Shown here: in pieces, positions 46,736 through 55,756 of the stretch
Numbering within the stretch: position 1 is the stretch's first letter
Layout: every line of letters starts with the position of its first letter
DNA from: CANHBY01 sp046342195
Lineage (GTDB): Bacteria; Pseudomonadota; Gammaproteobacteria; Burkholderiales; Burkholderiaceae_C
Direction of reading: 5' to 3'
Length of the DNA: 64,000 nucleotides
NCBI GenBank assembly: GCA_046342195.1
Contig: JBKDQE010000021.1
Location: 3,001-67,000 of the forward strand
Program-made: the position numbers and the translations under genes
The notes under the pieces: model-generated
Databases searched by the model: none
What the model was told of the DNA's origin: nothing
What the model saw: only the letters and a program-made list of their open reading frames with translations

Positions 46736-47322
46736 ATTTCACCATGGGAAGCCTAACCACTCTGCAAGGTGGTTACCCCTTCCGGGGCTCGATTGAAGAG
46801 TCAGCCAATGGCGACGCCCTGGCCGTACAAATGAAAGACGTCGATCCAGACCTTGGGGTGAGCTGGTCAGGCGTCATGCGCACCACCCTGGCGGGCCGCA
46901 AACAGCCAGACTGGCTTAAAGCTGGTGACGTCCTATTCGTCTCCAAAGGTGCACGGTTCTATGCGGTCTGCATTGACGAACCGCCAGGTGCGGCCGTGTG
47001 CAGCCCTCACTTCTTCTTGCTGCAAGTGTTGCCACGGGCCGAGCTGCTGCCAGCGTTTTTGGCCTGGCAGATCAACCAGCCCCCATTCCAGCGTCAGCTT
47101 CAACAAGCCGCTGAAGGCAGCAGCCAGCTGAGCATCCGTCGCCCGGTACTGGAATCGCTCACGCTGAGCCTGCCGTCGCTGGCAGACCAGCAACGAATCG
47201 TTGCCCTGGCCGATCTTGCGCGTCGTGAGCGACACACCCTGAACCAACTCATCCACAACCGCGAGCAACAACTCCAGGGGCTTGCGGAAGGTCTGGCACA
47301 TGCCGCACAGGCCGCTCACTGA
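46717..47322 (+). CDS. hsdS: Half-length type I specificity subunit (single target-recognition domain)
   Basis: A 201-residue HsdS-like protein. One recognition domain (GDVLFVSKGARFYAVCIDEP) is followed by one conserved helical spacer (LPSLADQQRIVALADLARRE). Normal HsdS has two such halves, so this one would need to dimerise or pair with the full S protein. It precedes hsdM by 21 bases. ATG is at 46717, or 46720 next to it. Confidence 0.82.
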   Translation: MMIDAQNFTMGSLTTLQGGYPFRGSIEESANGDALAVQMKDVDPDLGVSWSGVMRTTLAGRKQPDWLKAGDVLFVSKGARFYAVCIDEPPGAAVCSPHFFLLQVLPRAELLPAFLAWQINQPPFQRQLQQAAEGSSQLSIRRPVLESLTLSLPSLADQQRIVALADLARRERHTLNQLIHNREQQLQGLAEGLAHAAQAAH

Positions 47323-47343
47323 ACAACCCAGGGAACCCACACC

Positions 47344-48870
47344 ATGAACGACACCACCACCGAAATCACCTCTGTCAGCCAGGACGACATCAACGCCGCC
47401 GTCTGGGCCGCCTGCGACACCTTCCGCGGCACTGTGGACCCCAGCATCTACAAGGACTTCGTCCTGACCATGCTCTTCCTCAAGTACGTGTCGGATGTCT
47501 GGCAAGACCACTACGACGCCTACAAAAAGCAGTACGGCGACCACCCCGAGCTGATCGAGGAAATGCTCAAGAACGAGCGTTTCGTGCTGCCTGCCAGCGC
47601 CAGCTTCTATGCCCTGCACACCCTGCGGCACAGCCCCGGTAACGGCGAACGCATCGACAAGGCCTTGCACGCCATCGAAGAGGCCAACATCACCAAGCTG
47701 CGCGATGTGTTTCAGGACATCAGCTTCAACTCGAACAAGCTGGGCGACGAGCAGCAGAAGAATGACATCCTGCGCCACTTGCTGGAAGACTTCGCAAAGC
47801 CCGAGCTGGATTTGCGCCCCAGCCGTGTCGGCCAACTTGACGTGATCGGCAACGCCTACGAGTTCCTCATCAAGAACTTTGCCTCCACCAGCGGCAAGAA
47901 GGCTGGCGAGTTCTATACCCCGCCCGAGGTCTCCGCGCTCATGGCGCGCCTGATGGTGCCGCAAGAGGGCGATGAAATCTGCGACCCCACCTGCGGTTCT
48001 GGGTCGCTGCTGATGAAGTGCGGTCGCCTGATTCGTGAGAACACCGGTTCACGCAAGTACGCGCTCTATGGACAAGAAGCCATCGGCAGCACCTGGGCGC
48101 TGGCCAAGATGAACATGTTCCTGCACGGCGAGGACAACCACCGCATCGAGTGGGGCGACACCATCCGCAACCCCAAGCTGCTCGACGGCGCGGCCAGCCT
48201 CAAGCACTTCGACATCGTGGTGGCCAACCCGCCGTTCAGCCTGGAAAAATGGGGCTTCGAGGGGGCCGATGCCGACAAGTTCAGCCGCTTCCGCCGGGGC
48301 CTGCCGCCGCGCACCAAGGGCGACTACGCCTTCATCCTGCACATGATCGAAACCATGAAGCCCGGTACCGGTCGCATGGCGGTGGTCGTGCCGCATGGCG
48401 TGCTGTTCCGTGGTGCCGCTGAGGGCCGCATTCGCCAGAAGCTGATCGAAGAAAACCTGCTCGACGTGGTGATTGGCCTGCCCGAAAAACTGTTCTACGG
48501 CACCGGCATCCCCGCCGCTGTGCTGGTGTTCCGCAAGAACAAGATGGATAACAAGGTGCTGTTCATCGACGCCAGCCGCGACTTCGAGGCTGGCAAGAAC
48601 CAGAACCTGCTGCGCGAAACCGACCTGCAGCGCATCCTGGCCACCGCCTCCACACGGCAGAGCGTGGACAAGTACGCCCACCTCGCCACGCCTACCGAGA
48701 TCGCCGAGAACGACTTCAACCTCAACATCCCGCGCTATGTGGACACCTTCGAGGAAGAAGCCGAAATCGACCTGATGGCCGTGCGCAAGGAGCGTGAGCA
48801 GCTCAAAGCCGAGTTGGCCAGCCTGGAAGCGCAAATGGCCGTCTACCTGAAGGAGCTGGGCTATGAGTAA
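47344..48870 (+). CDS. hsdM: Type I restriction-modification DNA methyltransferase subunit HsdM
   Basis: A 508-residue N6-adenine methyltransferase. The SAM-binding motif DPTCGSG is at 214-220 and the catalytic NPPF at 295-298; an N-terminal helical HsdM domain precedes them, and a C-terminal coiled coil (EREQLKAELASLEAQMAVYL) contacts HsdS. It overlaps the next gene by 8 bases. Confidence 0.96.
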   Translation: MNDTTTEITSVSQDDINAAVWAACDTFRGTVDPSIYKDFVLTMLFLKYVSDVWQDHYDAYKKQYGDHPELIEEMLKNERFVLPASASFYALHTLRHSPGNGERIDKALHAIEEANITKLRDVFQDISFNSNKLGDEQQKNDILRHLLEDFAKPELDLRPSRVGQLDVIGNAYEFLIKNFASTSGKKAGEFYTPPEVSALMARLMVPQEGDEICDPTCGSGSLLMKCGRLIRENTGSRKYALYGQEAIGSTWALAKMNMFLHGEDNHRIEWGDTIRNPKLLDGAASLKHFDIVVANPPFSLEKWGFEGADADKFSRFRRGLPPRTKGDYAFILHMIETMKPGTGRMAVVVPHGVLFRGAAEGRIRQKLIEENLLDVVIGLPEKLFYGTGIPAAVLVFRKNKMDNKVLFIDASRDFEAGKNQNLLRETDLQRILATASTRQSVDKYAHLATPTEIAENDFNLNIPRYVDTFEEEAEIDLMAVRKEREQLKAELASLEAQMAVYLKELGYE

Positions 48871-49906
48871 ATCAGCAAAAACCTTACCCAGCCTCACGCG
48901 CTCTTCGGCCGCCGAGTACCTCACCTTTGTGGCCGCCGCAGGCCAGGGCGGTGTGGAGGCCCTCTACGCCGACGAAAACGTCTGGTTGACCCAGAAGATG
49001 ATGGGGCAGCTCTATGACGTGGAGACGCCGACCATCAACTACCACCTCAAGAAGATCTTTGCCGACCGCGAACTGGCCGAAGAGGCAGTTATTAGAAATT
49101 TTCGAATAACTGCCGCCGACGGCAAAAGCTACGACACCAAGCACTACAGCCTGAGCGCCATCATCGCGGTGGGCTACAAGGCCAACTCCGAGCGGGCGGT
49201 GCAGTTCCGCAAGTGGGCCAGCGCCATCGTCGAGTCCTTCACCATCAAGGGCTTTGCCATGGACGACGAGCGCCTCAAAAACGACGGCAGCGTCCTGACC
49301 AAGCAATATTTTGAAGAACAGCTCCAGCGCATTCGGGAAATCCGCCTTTCCGAGCGCAAGTTTTACCAAAAGATCACCGACCTCTACGCCACCGCCATCG
49401 ACTACGACAGCCAAGCCCAAGCCACCCAGCGTTTCTTTGCCACCGTGCAAAATAAGCTGCATTGGGCTATTCACGGTCAGACCGCCGCCGAGGTCATCGT
49501 CAGCCGAGCGGACGCCAGCAAAGACCACATGGGTCTGACCACCTGGAAAGATGCGCCCACAGGCAAGGTTCAGAAGTTCGATGTGGTGGTGGCCAAAAAC
49601 TATCTGACCGAAGACGAAATGGCGCAACTGCAACGCCTGGTATCGGCCTACCTCGATCTGGCCGAAGACATGGCGCTGCGCCAAATCCCCATGACCATGC
49701 ACGACTGGGAGACGCGCCTGAACCGCTTCATCGAAGCCACCGACCGGGCAGTGCTACAGGACGCAGGCCAGGTCACGGCAAAAATCGCACGCGCTCACGC
49801 CGAGAGCGAGTTTGAGAAATACCGCATCGTACAGGATCGACTGTATCAGTCGGACTTTGATCGGCTGCTGGAAGGCCCGAGCAGTGGCGAGGAAGGGGGG
49901 GCGTGA
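48863..49906 (+). CDS. RhuM-family protein embedded in the type I operon
   Basis: A 347-residue protein of the RhuM family (named from a Salmonella pathogenicity island), frequent in type I restriction loci. The N-terminal YADENVWLTQKMMGQLYDVE and INYHLKKIFADREL regions look like a HTH/KilA-N-type DNA-binding part, and KHYSLSAIIAVGYKANSERA is family-typical. The C-terminal half is helical. Its biochemical role is unknown; overlap with hsdM and hsdS shows it is made with the restriction enzyme. Confidence 0.87.
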   Translation: MSKSAKTLPSLTRSSAAEYLTFVAAAGQGGVEALYADENVWLTQKMMGQLYDVETPTINYHLKKIFADRELAEEAVIRNFRITAADGKSYDTKHYSLSAIIAVGYKANSERAVQFRKWASAIVESFTIKGFAMDDERLKNDGSVLTKQYFEEQLQRIREIRLSERKFYQKITDLYATAIDYDSQAQATQRFFATVQNKLHWAIHGQTAAEVIVSRADASKDHMGLTTWKDAPTGKVQKFDVVVAKNYLTEDEMAQLQRLVSAYLDLAEDMALRQIPMTMHDWETRLNRFIEATDRAVLQDAGQVTAKIARAHAESEFEKYRIVQDRLYQSDFDRLLEGPSSGEEGGA

Positions 49907-51084
49907 TGCTGCCTAAAGGATGGACCCAGAGCCCGCTGAGAGAGAGCATCCGAATTCACTCCGGTTATGCACCCAGTGACCTAGTTCTGCTCACCGAAGG
50001 AGAAATACCCTACGTCAAGGTTGAGGATCTCAATAATTGTGAGAAGTACCAGACCGACAGCCGGGAATACCTTAGCGTCTGCCGCTCCGTGGTGCCTGCG
50101 CAGTCACTGATCTTCCCCAAGAGGGGTGCTGCGATTTTTGCAAACAAGATTCGCATCGCAGCCCGACCACTGGCACTTGACACAAACTTAATGGGCGTAG
50201 AGATTGTTTCCGGGCTTGACCCTGAGTATCTCTATTACGCCATCTCATTTGCTGGCCTGCATCGACTCGCAGATACATCCACCATTCCGCAGTTAAACAA
50301 CAAGCACGTACTCCCGCACGTACTTCCGCGACCCAGCATGAAGGAACAGTGCCGCATCGCCCAAATCCTCTCCACCTGGGATCAGGCCATCGCCGCTGCG
50401 GAGCGACTGCTGGCCAACAGCAGAAAGCAAGCAGAGGACTTCAGCAACGCATTGCTTAGTGGTCAAAGGCGGTTCGGCAATTACGGCCAATGGAAACCGA
50501 AGCCTTTGTCCGAGATGATTAGCGAAAGCCGCGTGGTGGGCTCAGGCGGCCATGTGGCCAAGAAGCTCACGGTCAAGCTCTACGGAAAAGGGGTTGTCGG
50601 CAAGTCGGAGAAGCGGCTAGGCAGTGAATCGACGCAGTATTACCGCCGCTCCGCCGGGCAATTCATTTACAGCAAGCTCGACTTTTTGAACGGTGCGTTT
50701 GGAATCATCCCCAATCCGTTGGATGGCTATGAGAGCACGCTTGATCTGCCGGCCTTCGACTTTCTCGGCGAGGTTAATCCCAGGTGGTTCTTGCAGTACG
50801 TCTCAAGGGAGGCGTTCTATGTCGCGCATCTTGGTTTGGCCAACGGCGGACGAAAGGCCCGGCGCGTTAATCCGGCCGACCTTCTGCGCATTTCAATTAA
50901 AGCGCCATGCCTGGAGGAGCAAACACGCATCGCCGATGCCATAGGCCTCATGCAGGCGGTCGTAGACCTCCATGATAGGCAGCTCGTCCTGATGCGAGAG
51001 GAGAAGCGCGCCCTCATGTCCCAACTCCTCACCGGCAAGCGCCGCGTCAAGCTGCCGGACGTCAAAACCGAGGAACAGGCATGA
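49906..51084 (+). CDS. hsdS: Full-length type I specificity subunit HsdS
   Basis: A 392-residue specificity subunit with two recognition domains (about 1-145 and 195-335), each followed by a conserved helical spacer (MKEQCRIAQILSTWDQAIAA and LEEQTRIADAIGLMQAVVDL). It sets the DNA target for both methylation and cleavage. The ATG overlaps the RhuM stop (TGATG), with GGAAGGGGGG upstream; it ends overlapping hsdR by 4 bases. Confidence 0.93.
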   Translation: MLPKGWTQSPLRESIRIHSGYAPSDLVLLTEGEIPYVKVEDLNNCEKYQTDSREYLSVCRSVVPAQSLIFPKRGAAIFANKIRIAARPLALDTNLMGVEIVSGLDPEYLYYAISFAGLHRLADTSTIPQLNNKHVLPHVLPRPSMKEQCRIAQILSTWDQAIAAAERLLANSRKQAEDFSNALLSGQRRFGNYGQWKPKPLSEMISESRVVGSGGHVAKKLTVKLYGKGVVGKSEKRLGSESTQYYRRSAGQFIYSKLDFLNGAFGIIPNPLDGYESTLDLPAFDFLGEVNPRWFLQYVSREAFYVAHLGLANGGRKARRVNPADLLRISIKAPCLEEQTRIADAIGLMQAVVDLHDRQLVLMREEKRALMSQLLTGKRRVKLPDVKTEEQA

Positions 51085-54000
51085 ACAGCACACCCAATTC
51101 CCGCGAGCAGTACAGCGCCCACCTGCCCGCCCTGCACCTGCTGTGCAACCTGGGCTGGCATTTCCTGACCACAGCCCAGGCCCTGGCCCTGCGCGGCAGC
51201 ACGCGCGAAGTGCTGCTCAAGCCCCGGCTGATCGAGGTGCTGCAAACCCGACGCTACGAATACAAGGGCCAGTGGTACCCGCTCTCACCCAGCGGCATCG
51301 ACCAGATCGTGCGGGAGCTGTCGGCACTCAGCCTGGCCGAAGGGCTGATGCCCGCCAACGAGCGGTTGTACGGCAAGCTGGCGCTGGGCATCACGGTGAC
51401 GGAGTTCATGCCCGATGGCAAGAAGCACCAGCCCACCATTCCCGTAATCGACTGGACCCAGACAGAAGCCAACCGCTGGGATGTGAGCGAAGAGCTGGAG
51501 GTGCTGGCCGCGCAGGGCACGCACCACCGCACGCCCGATGTGGTGGCTTATGTGAACGGCATCCCGTTGGTGGTGATCGAGGCCAAGCGGCCGGAGTCGG
51601 GCGGCGGCAGCCACCCCGCCAAGGCGATGGTGACGGAGGGCATCAGCCAGCACCTGCGCAACCAGCGGCCAGACGAGATTCCCAACCTGTTTGCCTACGC
51701 CCAACTGCTGCTGTCCATCAACCAGACCGAGGGGCGCTACGGCACCACGCACACGGCGGCCAAGTTCTGGGCCAAGTGGCGGGAAGAGGAATTCGACGAC
51801 GAGCACCTGCAGGCGCTCAAGAACAAGGCACTCAAGCCGGATGTGCGTACTGCCCTGTTCGAGGGCAAGCCTGCCGCGCTGACCGCGTACTTCGACACAC
51901 TGTGGAGCGCCCCCATGCAGGCCACCGAGCAGGACCGCTTGCTGGTGAGCTTGCTGACCCCAGCACGGCTGCTTGAATTCCTGCGCGGCTATGTGCTCTT
52001 CGATCGCAAGGTGGGCAAGATCGTGGCCCGCTACCAGCAGTTCTTTGGCATCCGTGCGCTGCTGGCGCGCATCAGCCAGAAGAAGCCCGAATCGCAAGGC
52101 GGTGGCCGCGAGGGTGGCGTGGTGTGGCACACCACGGGCTCGGGCAAGAGCTTCACCATGGTGTTCCTGACCAAGGCGCTGCTGTTGGTGGATGCCCTGA
52201 AGGACTGCCGCGTGGTGGTGGTGACCGACCGCATTGAACTGGAAACCCAGCTCATTCGCAACTTCATGACCGTTGGGGCCTTTGGTTCCAGCATCGCCAC
52301 ACAAAAAGATGGCGAGAAGAGCCGGACTCTGTCTGGCCGCGATCTGGCACAGCGCATCGGTAAGGGCACCGAGCGCATCACCTTCACGCTGGTGCACAAG
52401 TTCAACACGGCGTCCAAGTTGCCGGAGTGCCGCAACGACTCGGCTGACATGATCGTGCTGGTGGACGAAGGCCACCGCAGCCACGGCGGCGAGACGCATG
52501 AGCGCATGAAGAAGGCACTGCCCAAGGCGGCTTACATCGCCTTCACGGGGACGCCCTTGCTCAAGGACGATAAGACGGCCAACAAGTTCGGTTCCATCGT
52601 GCACGCCTACACCATGCAGCGCGCGGTAGAGGACGAAACTGTGGCCCCGCTGTTGTACGAAGAGCGTGTGCCTGAGTTGGATATCAACGAAGAGGCCGTC
52701 AACCGCTGGTTCGAGAAGATCACCAGCAACCTCAGCGATGCCCAGCGCACCGACCTGAAAAAGAAATTCGCCAAAAAGGGCGCCATCTATGGTGCAGCCA
52801 ACCGCATCGAGTTGATTGCCTGGGATATTGCCACCCACTTCAACGAAAACATCAAAAAGCTGGAGCTCGGCCTGAAAGGGCAAGTGGCCACCGACAGCAA
52901 GCTCGACGCCATTCGCTACAAGAAGGCGCTGGACGACACCGGCTTGGTGACCAGTGCGGTGGTGATCTCGGCGCCGGACACACGTGAAGGCAACTCTGAT
53001 GTGGACGAGGACACGCTGCCCGAGGTGCAAAAGTGGTGGAAGCAAGCCATGGCCACCTGCGGCAACGATGCCGAGACTTATGAGAAACAGGTGGTCAATG
53101 ACTTTGGCACAGACGGAACACCTGACTTGCTGATCGTTGTGGATAAGCTGCTGACCGGCTTCGACGAACCCCGCAACAGCGTGCTGTACATCGATAAGCC
53201 TTTGAAAGGGCACAACCTGATTCAGGCCGTGGCGCGCGTCAACCGCCTGCATGACGCCAAGCGGTACGGCGTGCTGGTGGACTACCGCGGCATCTTGAAG
53301 GAACTCGACACTGCCATCCGCGCCTACCAAGACCTGGAAGCCCGCACGCAAGGTGGTTTCGACATCAGCGACCTGGAGGGCCTGTACCACCAGTTCAGCA
53401 CGGAGTACAAGCGCCTGCCAGCTTTGCACGACGCGCTTTGGTCGTTCTTCAAGTTGGTGACCAACAAGCTCGACCGCGAACAGTACCGGCAGGTGCTGGT
53501 GCCGAAGTTTGTGAAGGGCATTGGCGGGGAAGATGGCGAGGAGTACGACGAGCGTCAGAAGCTGCGCGATGACTTCTACGAAGCGCTGACCGCCTTCGGC
53601 GCGTGCTTGCAGACTGCGCTTTCATCCCATAGCTTCTTCGAGGACAAGAGCTTTTCCGAAGCCTTGATTGCCCGGTACAAGGCCGACCTTCGCTTCTTCA
53701 CCGAGCTACGGCAGACTGCCCGCCGCGATGCCATGGAGACGGTGGATTACAGCGTCTACGAAGAGCAAATCCGTAAGCTGGTGGACAAGCAGGTCATCGG
53801 GACAGAAGTGCGCGAACCCGAGGGCATCTATCTGGTGCACCAGCTGGGGCAAGCAGAAGACCCGAAGGACTGGTCGGAAGAAAAAACGCGCAACGAGACG
53901 GACATGATCCGCACCCGTTTGCGCAAGACCATCGAGCAGGAACTGGCGGCCGACCCCTATGCACAGAAGGTATTTGGTGAACTGCTGCGTCAGGCCATCG

Positions 54001-54401
54001 CAGAAGCGGAAGCCATGTTCGATCATCCATTGAAGCAGTACGCCCTGTTCAAATCCTTTGAGGAAAAGCTGGACGCCCGTGCCACCCCGGATATGCCGGA
54101 TGCACTGGCAGACAAGCCACATGCCAAGGCCTACTTTGGCGCGATGCGTCTGGTCCTGGGGGATGAAGCCTTTGCCGTGCTGAGTGGCGATGCGACGGGC
54201 AAGCTGGTGCAACAAGCAATTGCCATGGACGCCGTCGTGCGCAACGCCGTGGCAGAGAACTCGCTCAACCCTCAGAACATCGAGGCTGCCATTCGCAAGG
54301 GCCTGCTGCCCCTGTTGTTTGGCTCGCTGGGTTTGGACAATGCCAAGCTGGTCGTCGAGCAAGTCATCCAGATCACGCGTGTCGGATTGAGCAAGTCTTG
54401 A
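51081..54401 (+). CDS. hsdR: Type I restriction endonuclease motor subunit HsdR
   Basis: A 1106-residue subunit that translocates DNA and cleaves it. The nuclease core has Asp153 in TPDVVAYVNG and Glu167-x-Lys169 in VVIEAK; the motor has Walker A TGSGKS (352-357), DEGHRSHGG, AFTGTPL and a C-terminal helical HsdR domain. All key residues are present, so the enzyme should be active. Confidence 0.96.
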   Translation: MNSTPNSREQYSAHLPALHLLCNLGWHFLTTAQALALRGSTREVLLKPRLIEVLQTRRYEYKGQWYPLSPSGIDQIVRELSALSLAEGLMPANERLYGKLALGITVTEFMPDGKKHQPTIPVIDWTQTEANRWDVSEELEVLAAQGTHHRTPDVVAYVNGIPLVVIEAKRPESGGGSHPAKAMVTEGISQHLRNQRPDEIPNLFAYAQLLLSINQTEGRYGTTHTAAKFWAKWREEEFDDEHLQALKNKALKPDVRTALFEGKPAALTAYFDTLWSAPMQATEQDRLLVSLLTPARLLEFLRGYVLFDRKVGKIVARYQQFFGIRALLARISQKKPESQGGGREGGVVWHTTGSGKSFTMVFLTKALLLVDALKDCRVVVVTDRIELETQLIRNFMTVGAFGSSIATQKDGEKSRTLSGRDLAQRIGKGTERITFTLVHKFNTASKLPECRNDSADMIVLVDEGHRSHGGETHERMKKALPKAAYIAFTGTPLLKDDKTANKFGSIVHAYTMQRAVEDETVAPLLYEERVPELDINEEAVNRWFEKITSNLSDAQRTDLKKKFAKKGAIYGAANRIELIAWDIATHFNENIKKLELGLKGQVATDSKLDAIRYKKALDDTGLVTSAVVISAPDTREGNSDVDEDTLPEVQKWWKQAMATCGNDAETYEKQVVNDFGTDGTPDLLIVVDKLLTGFDEPRNSVLYIDKPLKGHNLIQAVARVNRLHDAKRYGVLVDYRGILKELDTAIRAYQDLEARTQGGFDISDLEGLYHQFSTEYKRLPALHDALWSFFKLVTNKLDREQYRQVLVPKFVKGIGGEDGEEYDERQKLRDDFYEALTAFGACLQTALSSHSFFEDKSFSEALIARYKADLRFFTELRQTARRDAMETVDYSVYEEQIRKLVDKQVIGTEVREPEGIYLVHQLGQAEDPKDWSEEKTRNETDMIRTRLRKTIEQELAADPYAQKVFGELLRQAIAEAEAMFDHPLKQYALFKSFEEKLDARATPDMPDALADKPHAKAYFGAMRLVLGDEAFAVLSGDATGKLVQQAIAMDAVVRNAVAENSLNPQNIEAAIRKGLLPLLFGSLGLDNAKLVVEQVIQITRVGLSKS

Positions 54402-54403
54402 GC

Positions 54404-55156
54404 ATGCAGGTCACTGAACGCGTCTCCCAGCACTGCATCGCCTATGGCGACGAGGTCATTGACTTCAGTCTGCGCCGCCAACCATCGCGCACTGTGACGC
54501 GCCTTGCCATCCATGTAGAGCCTGACGCAAGCGTGCTGGTGGATGCGCCCGATGCAGCGCCTTTGGTTGACGTGTTGACTGCCGTGAAAAAGCGGGCACG
54601 CTGGATCAGCCAGCATGTGGAAGCAGCGAGGACACGGCTGGCCCATGTGCTGCCCCGCGAATATGTGAGCGGCGAATCGCTGCACTATCTGGGCCGCCGC
54701 TATCGCTTGAAGGTCGTTATCGACGCAGGGGCCAGAGCAGAGGCACGGATGCGCGGCGCTTTCATCACCGTGACAATAGCCGAACAAGCCCCGGCCCCGA
54801 TCAAGATGGCCTTGGATGCCTGGTATCGGCACCGAGCACGGGAAGTGTTTGCGGATCGCCTTGCCGCCGTGGCAGCCCCCTTGCGATGGGTCAAGCAGCT
54901 TCCACCAACACGCCTGCAGTTCATGACCGTGCAATGGGGAAGCTGCTCACCGTCGGGCCGCATCACACTGAACCCGCTGCTGGTGAAGGCGCCACGGGAG
55001 TGCATCGACTACGTGCTGCTCCATGAACTGTGCCACCTGCTCCACCACAACCACAGTCCCAAGTTCTACCGCACCCTCAATCAGCATATGCCGAACTGGC
55101 GAGCGGTGAAAGCGAAGCTGGACAACATGGCTGAGGAAATATTCAGGGCCTGTTAA
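54404..55156 (+). CDS. YgjP/SprT-like zinc metallopeptidase at the end of the restriction operon
   Basis: A 250-residue protein with the zinc motif HELCH (His207, Glu208, His211) in VLLHELCHLLHHNHSPKFY and the family block TVQWGSCSPSGRITLN. YgjP-like proteins commonly sit in type I restriction loci; their substrates are unknown. The ATG at 54404 is 2 bases after the hsdR stop; a TTG overlapping that stop is possible. The last codons and the TAA stop lie in the end of a mobile repeat, so the native C-terminus may have been slightly altered. Confidence 0.88.
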   Translation: MQVTERVSQHCIAYGDEVIDFSLRRQPSRTVTRLAIHVEPDASVLVDAPDAAPLVDVLTAVKKRARWISQHVEAARTRLAHVLPREYVSGESLHYLGRRYRLKVVIDAGARAEARMRGAFITVTIAEQAPAPIKMALDAWYRHRAREVFADRLAAVAAPLRWVKQLPPTRLQFMTVQWGSCSPSGRITLNPLLVKAPRECIDYVLLHELCHLLHHNHSPKFYRTLNQHMPNWRAVKAKLDNMAEEIFRAC

Positions 55157-55160
55157 CACT
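55144..55160. repeat. Solo terminus of the 160-bp inverted-repeat element
   Basis: CAGGGCCTGTTAACACT is identical to the left terminus at 39767-39783; the rest of the element is absent. It forms the right border of the restriction island and supplies the stop codon of the metallopeptidase gene. Confidence 0.65.
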
Positions 55161-55448
55161 ATTGATCCGGCACGAGTTATTCATGAAGCGGCGTCAGCGA
55201 CTTTGGGATCACCGGAATATTTCTTCACCCGCTCGGGGGTTTTCTCCGGCATCGTCATGTGCTCCGTCGCGGCTTGCCTGAGTTTTGCAGTAGCTGACCG
55301 CAAACCTTGCTACACCAGCGCTCAAGGAAGTGGAATGAGACTGGTCTCAGCGATGTGCCTGTTGCAGCGCAGTATAGGCCCTATCCCGGAAAAAAGAAAA
55401 GCCACAGACCCGAAAAGGCTGTGGGTTTGGGTTTGGTTTTGACTTGAA
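55161..55448. other. Gene-poor scar region
   Basis: No full gene is supported. On the minus strand a 25-codon frame begins at about 55258 after GGAG and ends RVKKYSGDPKVADAAS at 55184; it may be the tail of a lost mobile-element gene. A hairpin terminator follows at 55402. Confidence 0.4.
55402..55440 (+). terminator. Rho-independent terminator
   Basis: A CCACAG/CTGTGG stem with an 11-base loop followed by the T-rich tract GTTTGGGTTTGGTTTT, oriented on the plus strand; it could end leftover transcription from the restriction operon. Confidence 0.65.
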
Positions 55449-55491
55449 TGGTCGGGGTGAGAGGATTCGAACCTCCGGCCTCTACGTCCCG
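55449..55491 (-). other. 3' tRNA fragment (probably tRNA-Pro): likely attachment-site scar
   Basis: The minus strand reads a complete T-arm (GGAGGTTCGAATCC) followed by TCTCACCCCGACCA, the acceptor 3' strand with CCA of a tRNA whose 5' end should start CGGGGTG, as in tRNA-Pro. No matching 5' half or anticodon arm exists upstream, so this is not a working gene. Such 3' tRNA copies are left by tyrosine integrases. Confidence 0.75.
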
Positions 55492-55584
55492 AATTCCATC
55501 CGGACGCCTTTTTGGGCCTCTTCTGAACGAAGAATCAACATCTTAGCGTGTTCTTGCATGGCGTTGCGCGACGTTGCATGAAGG

Positions 55585-55635
55585 GTCACTGGAGCAGTTT
55601 TGGAGCAGCGGCACTACGGTCTGCTCCAGACAACC
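55585..55635. repeat. GGAGCAG direct and inverted repeats beside the tRNA fragment
   Basis: GGAGCAG occurs twice in direct orientation and once inverted (CTGCTCC) within 50 bases; the inverted copy lies inside a CTACGGT/ACCGTAG hairpin. Repeats like these near an att core resemble integrase arm-binding sites. Confidence 0.45.
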
Positions 55636-55670
55636 GTAGCCAGCTGGGTCGTATAGCAACCGACTTATAC

Positions 55671-55691
55671 GGTGGGCCAGATTGGCCCACC
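55671..55691 (-). terminator. Hairpin downstream of hipA
   Basis: A perfect 8-bp stem GGTGGGCC/GGCCCACC with a 5-base loop lies 65 bases after the hipA stop. There is no T-run, so it may be a weak terminator or mRNA-protecting hairpin. Confidence 0.4.
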
Positions 55692-55756
55692 GCTCCCCGG
55701 CTGAACCCGGCAGGAGCGGCTCTTGGAGCCCTTTCCGTCAGCGCCCAGCCAAGCGC

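Noticed and set aside
51285..53429. 714-codon minus-strand open frame
   Set aside because: Antisense to hsdR in GC-rich DNA, with no recognisable motif.
55449..55530. Possible complete tRNA-Pro gene
   Set aside because: Only the T-arm and 3' acceptor strand are present; no 5' acceptor strand, D-arm or anticodon arm pairs with them.
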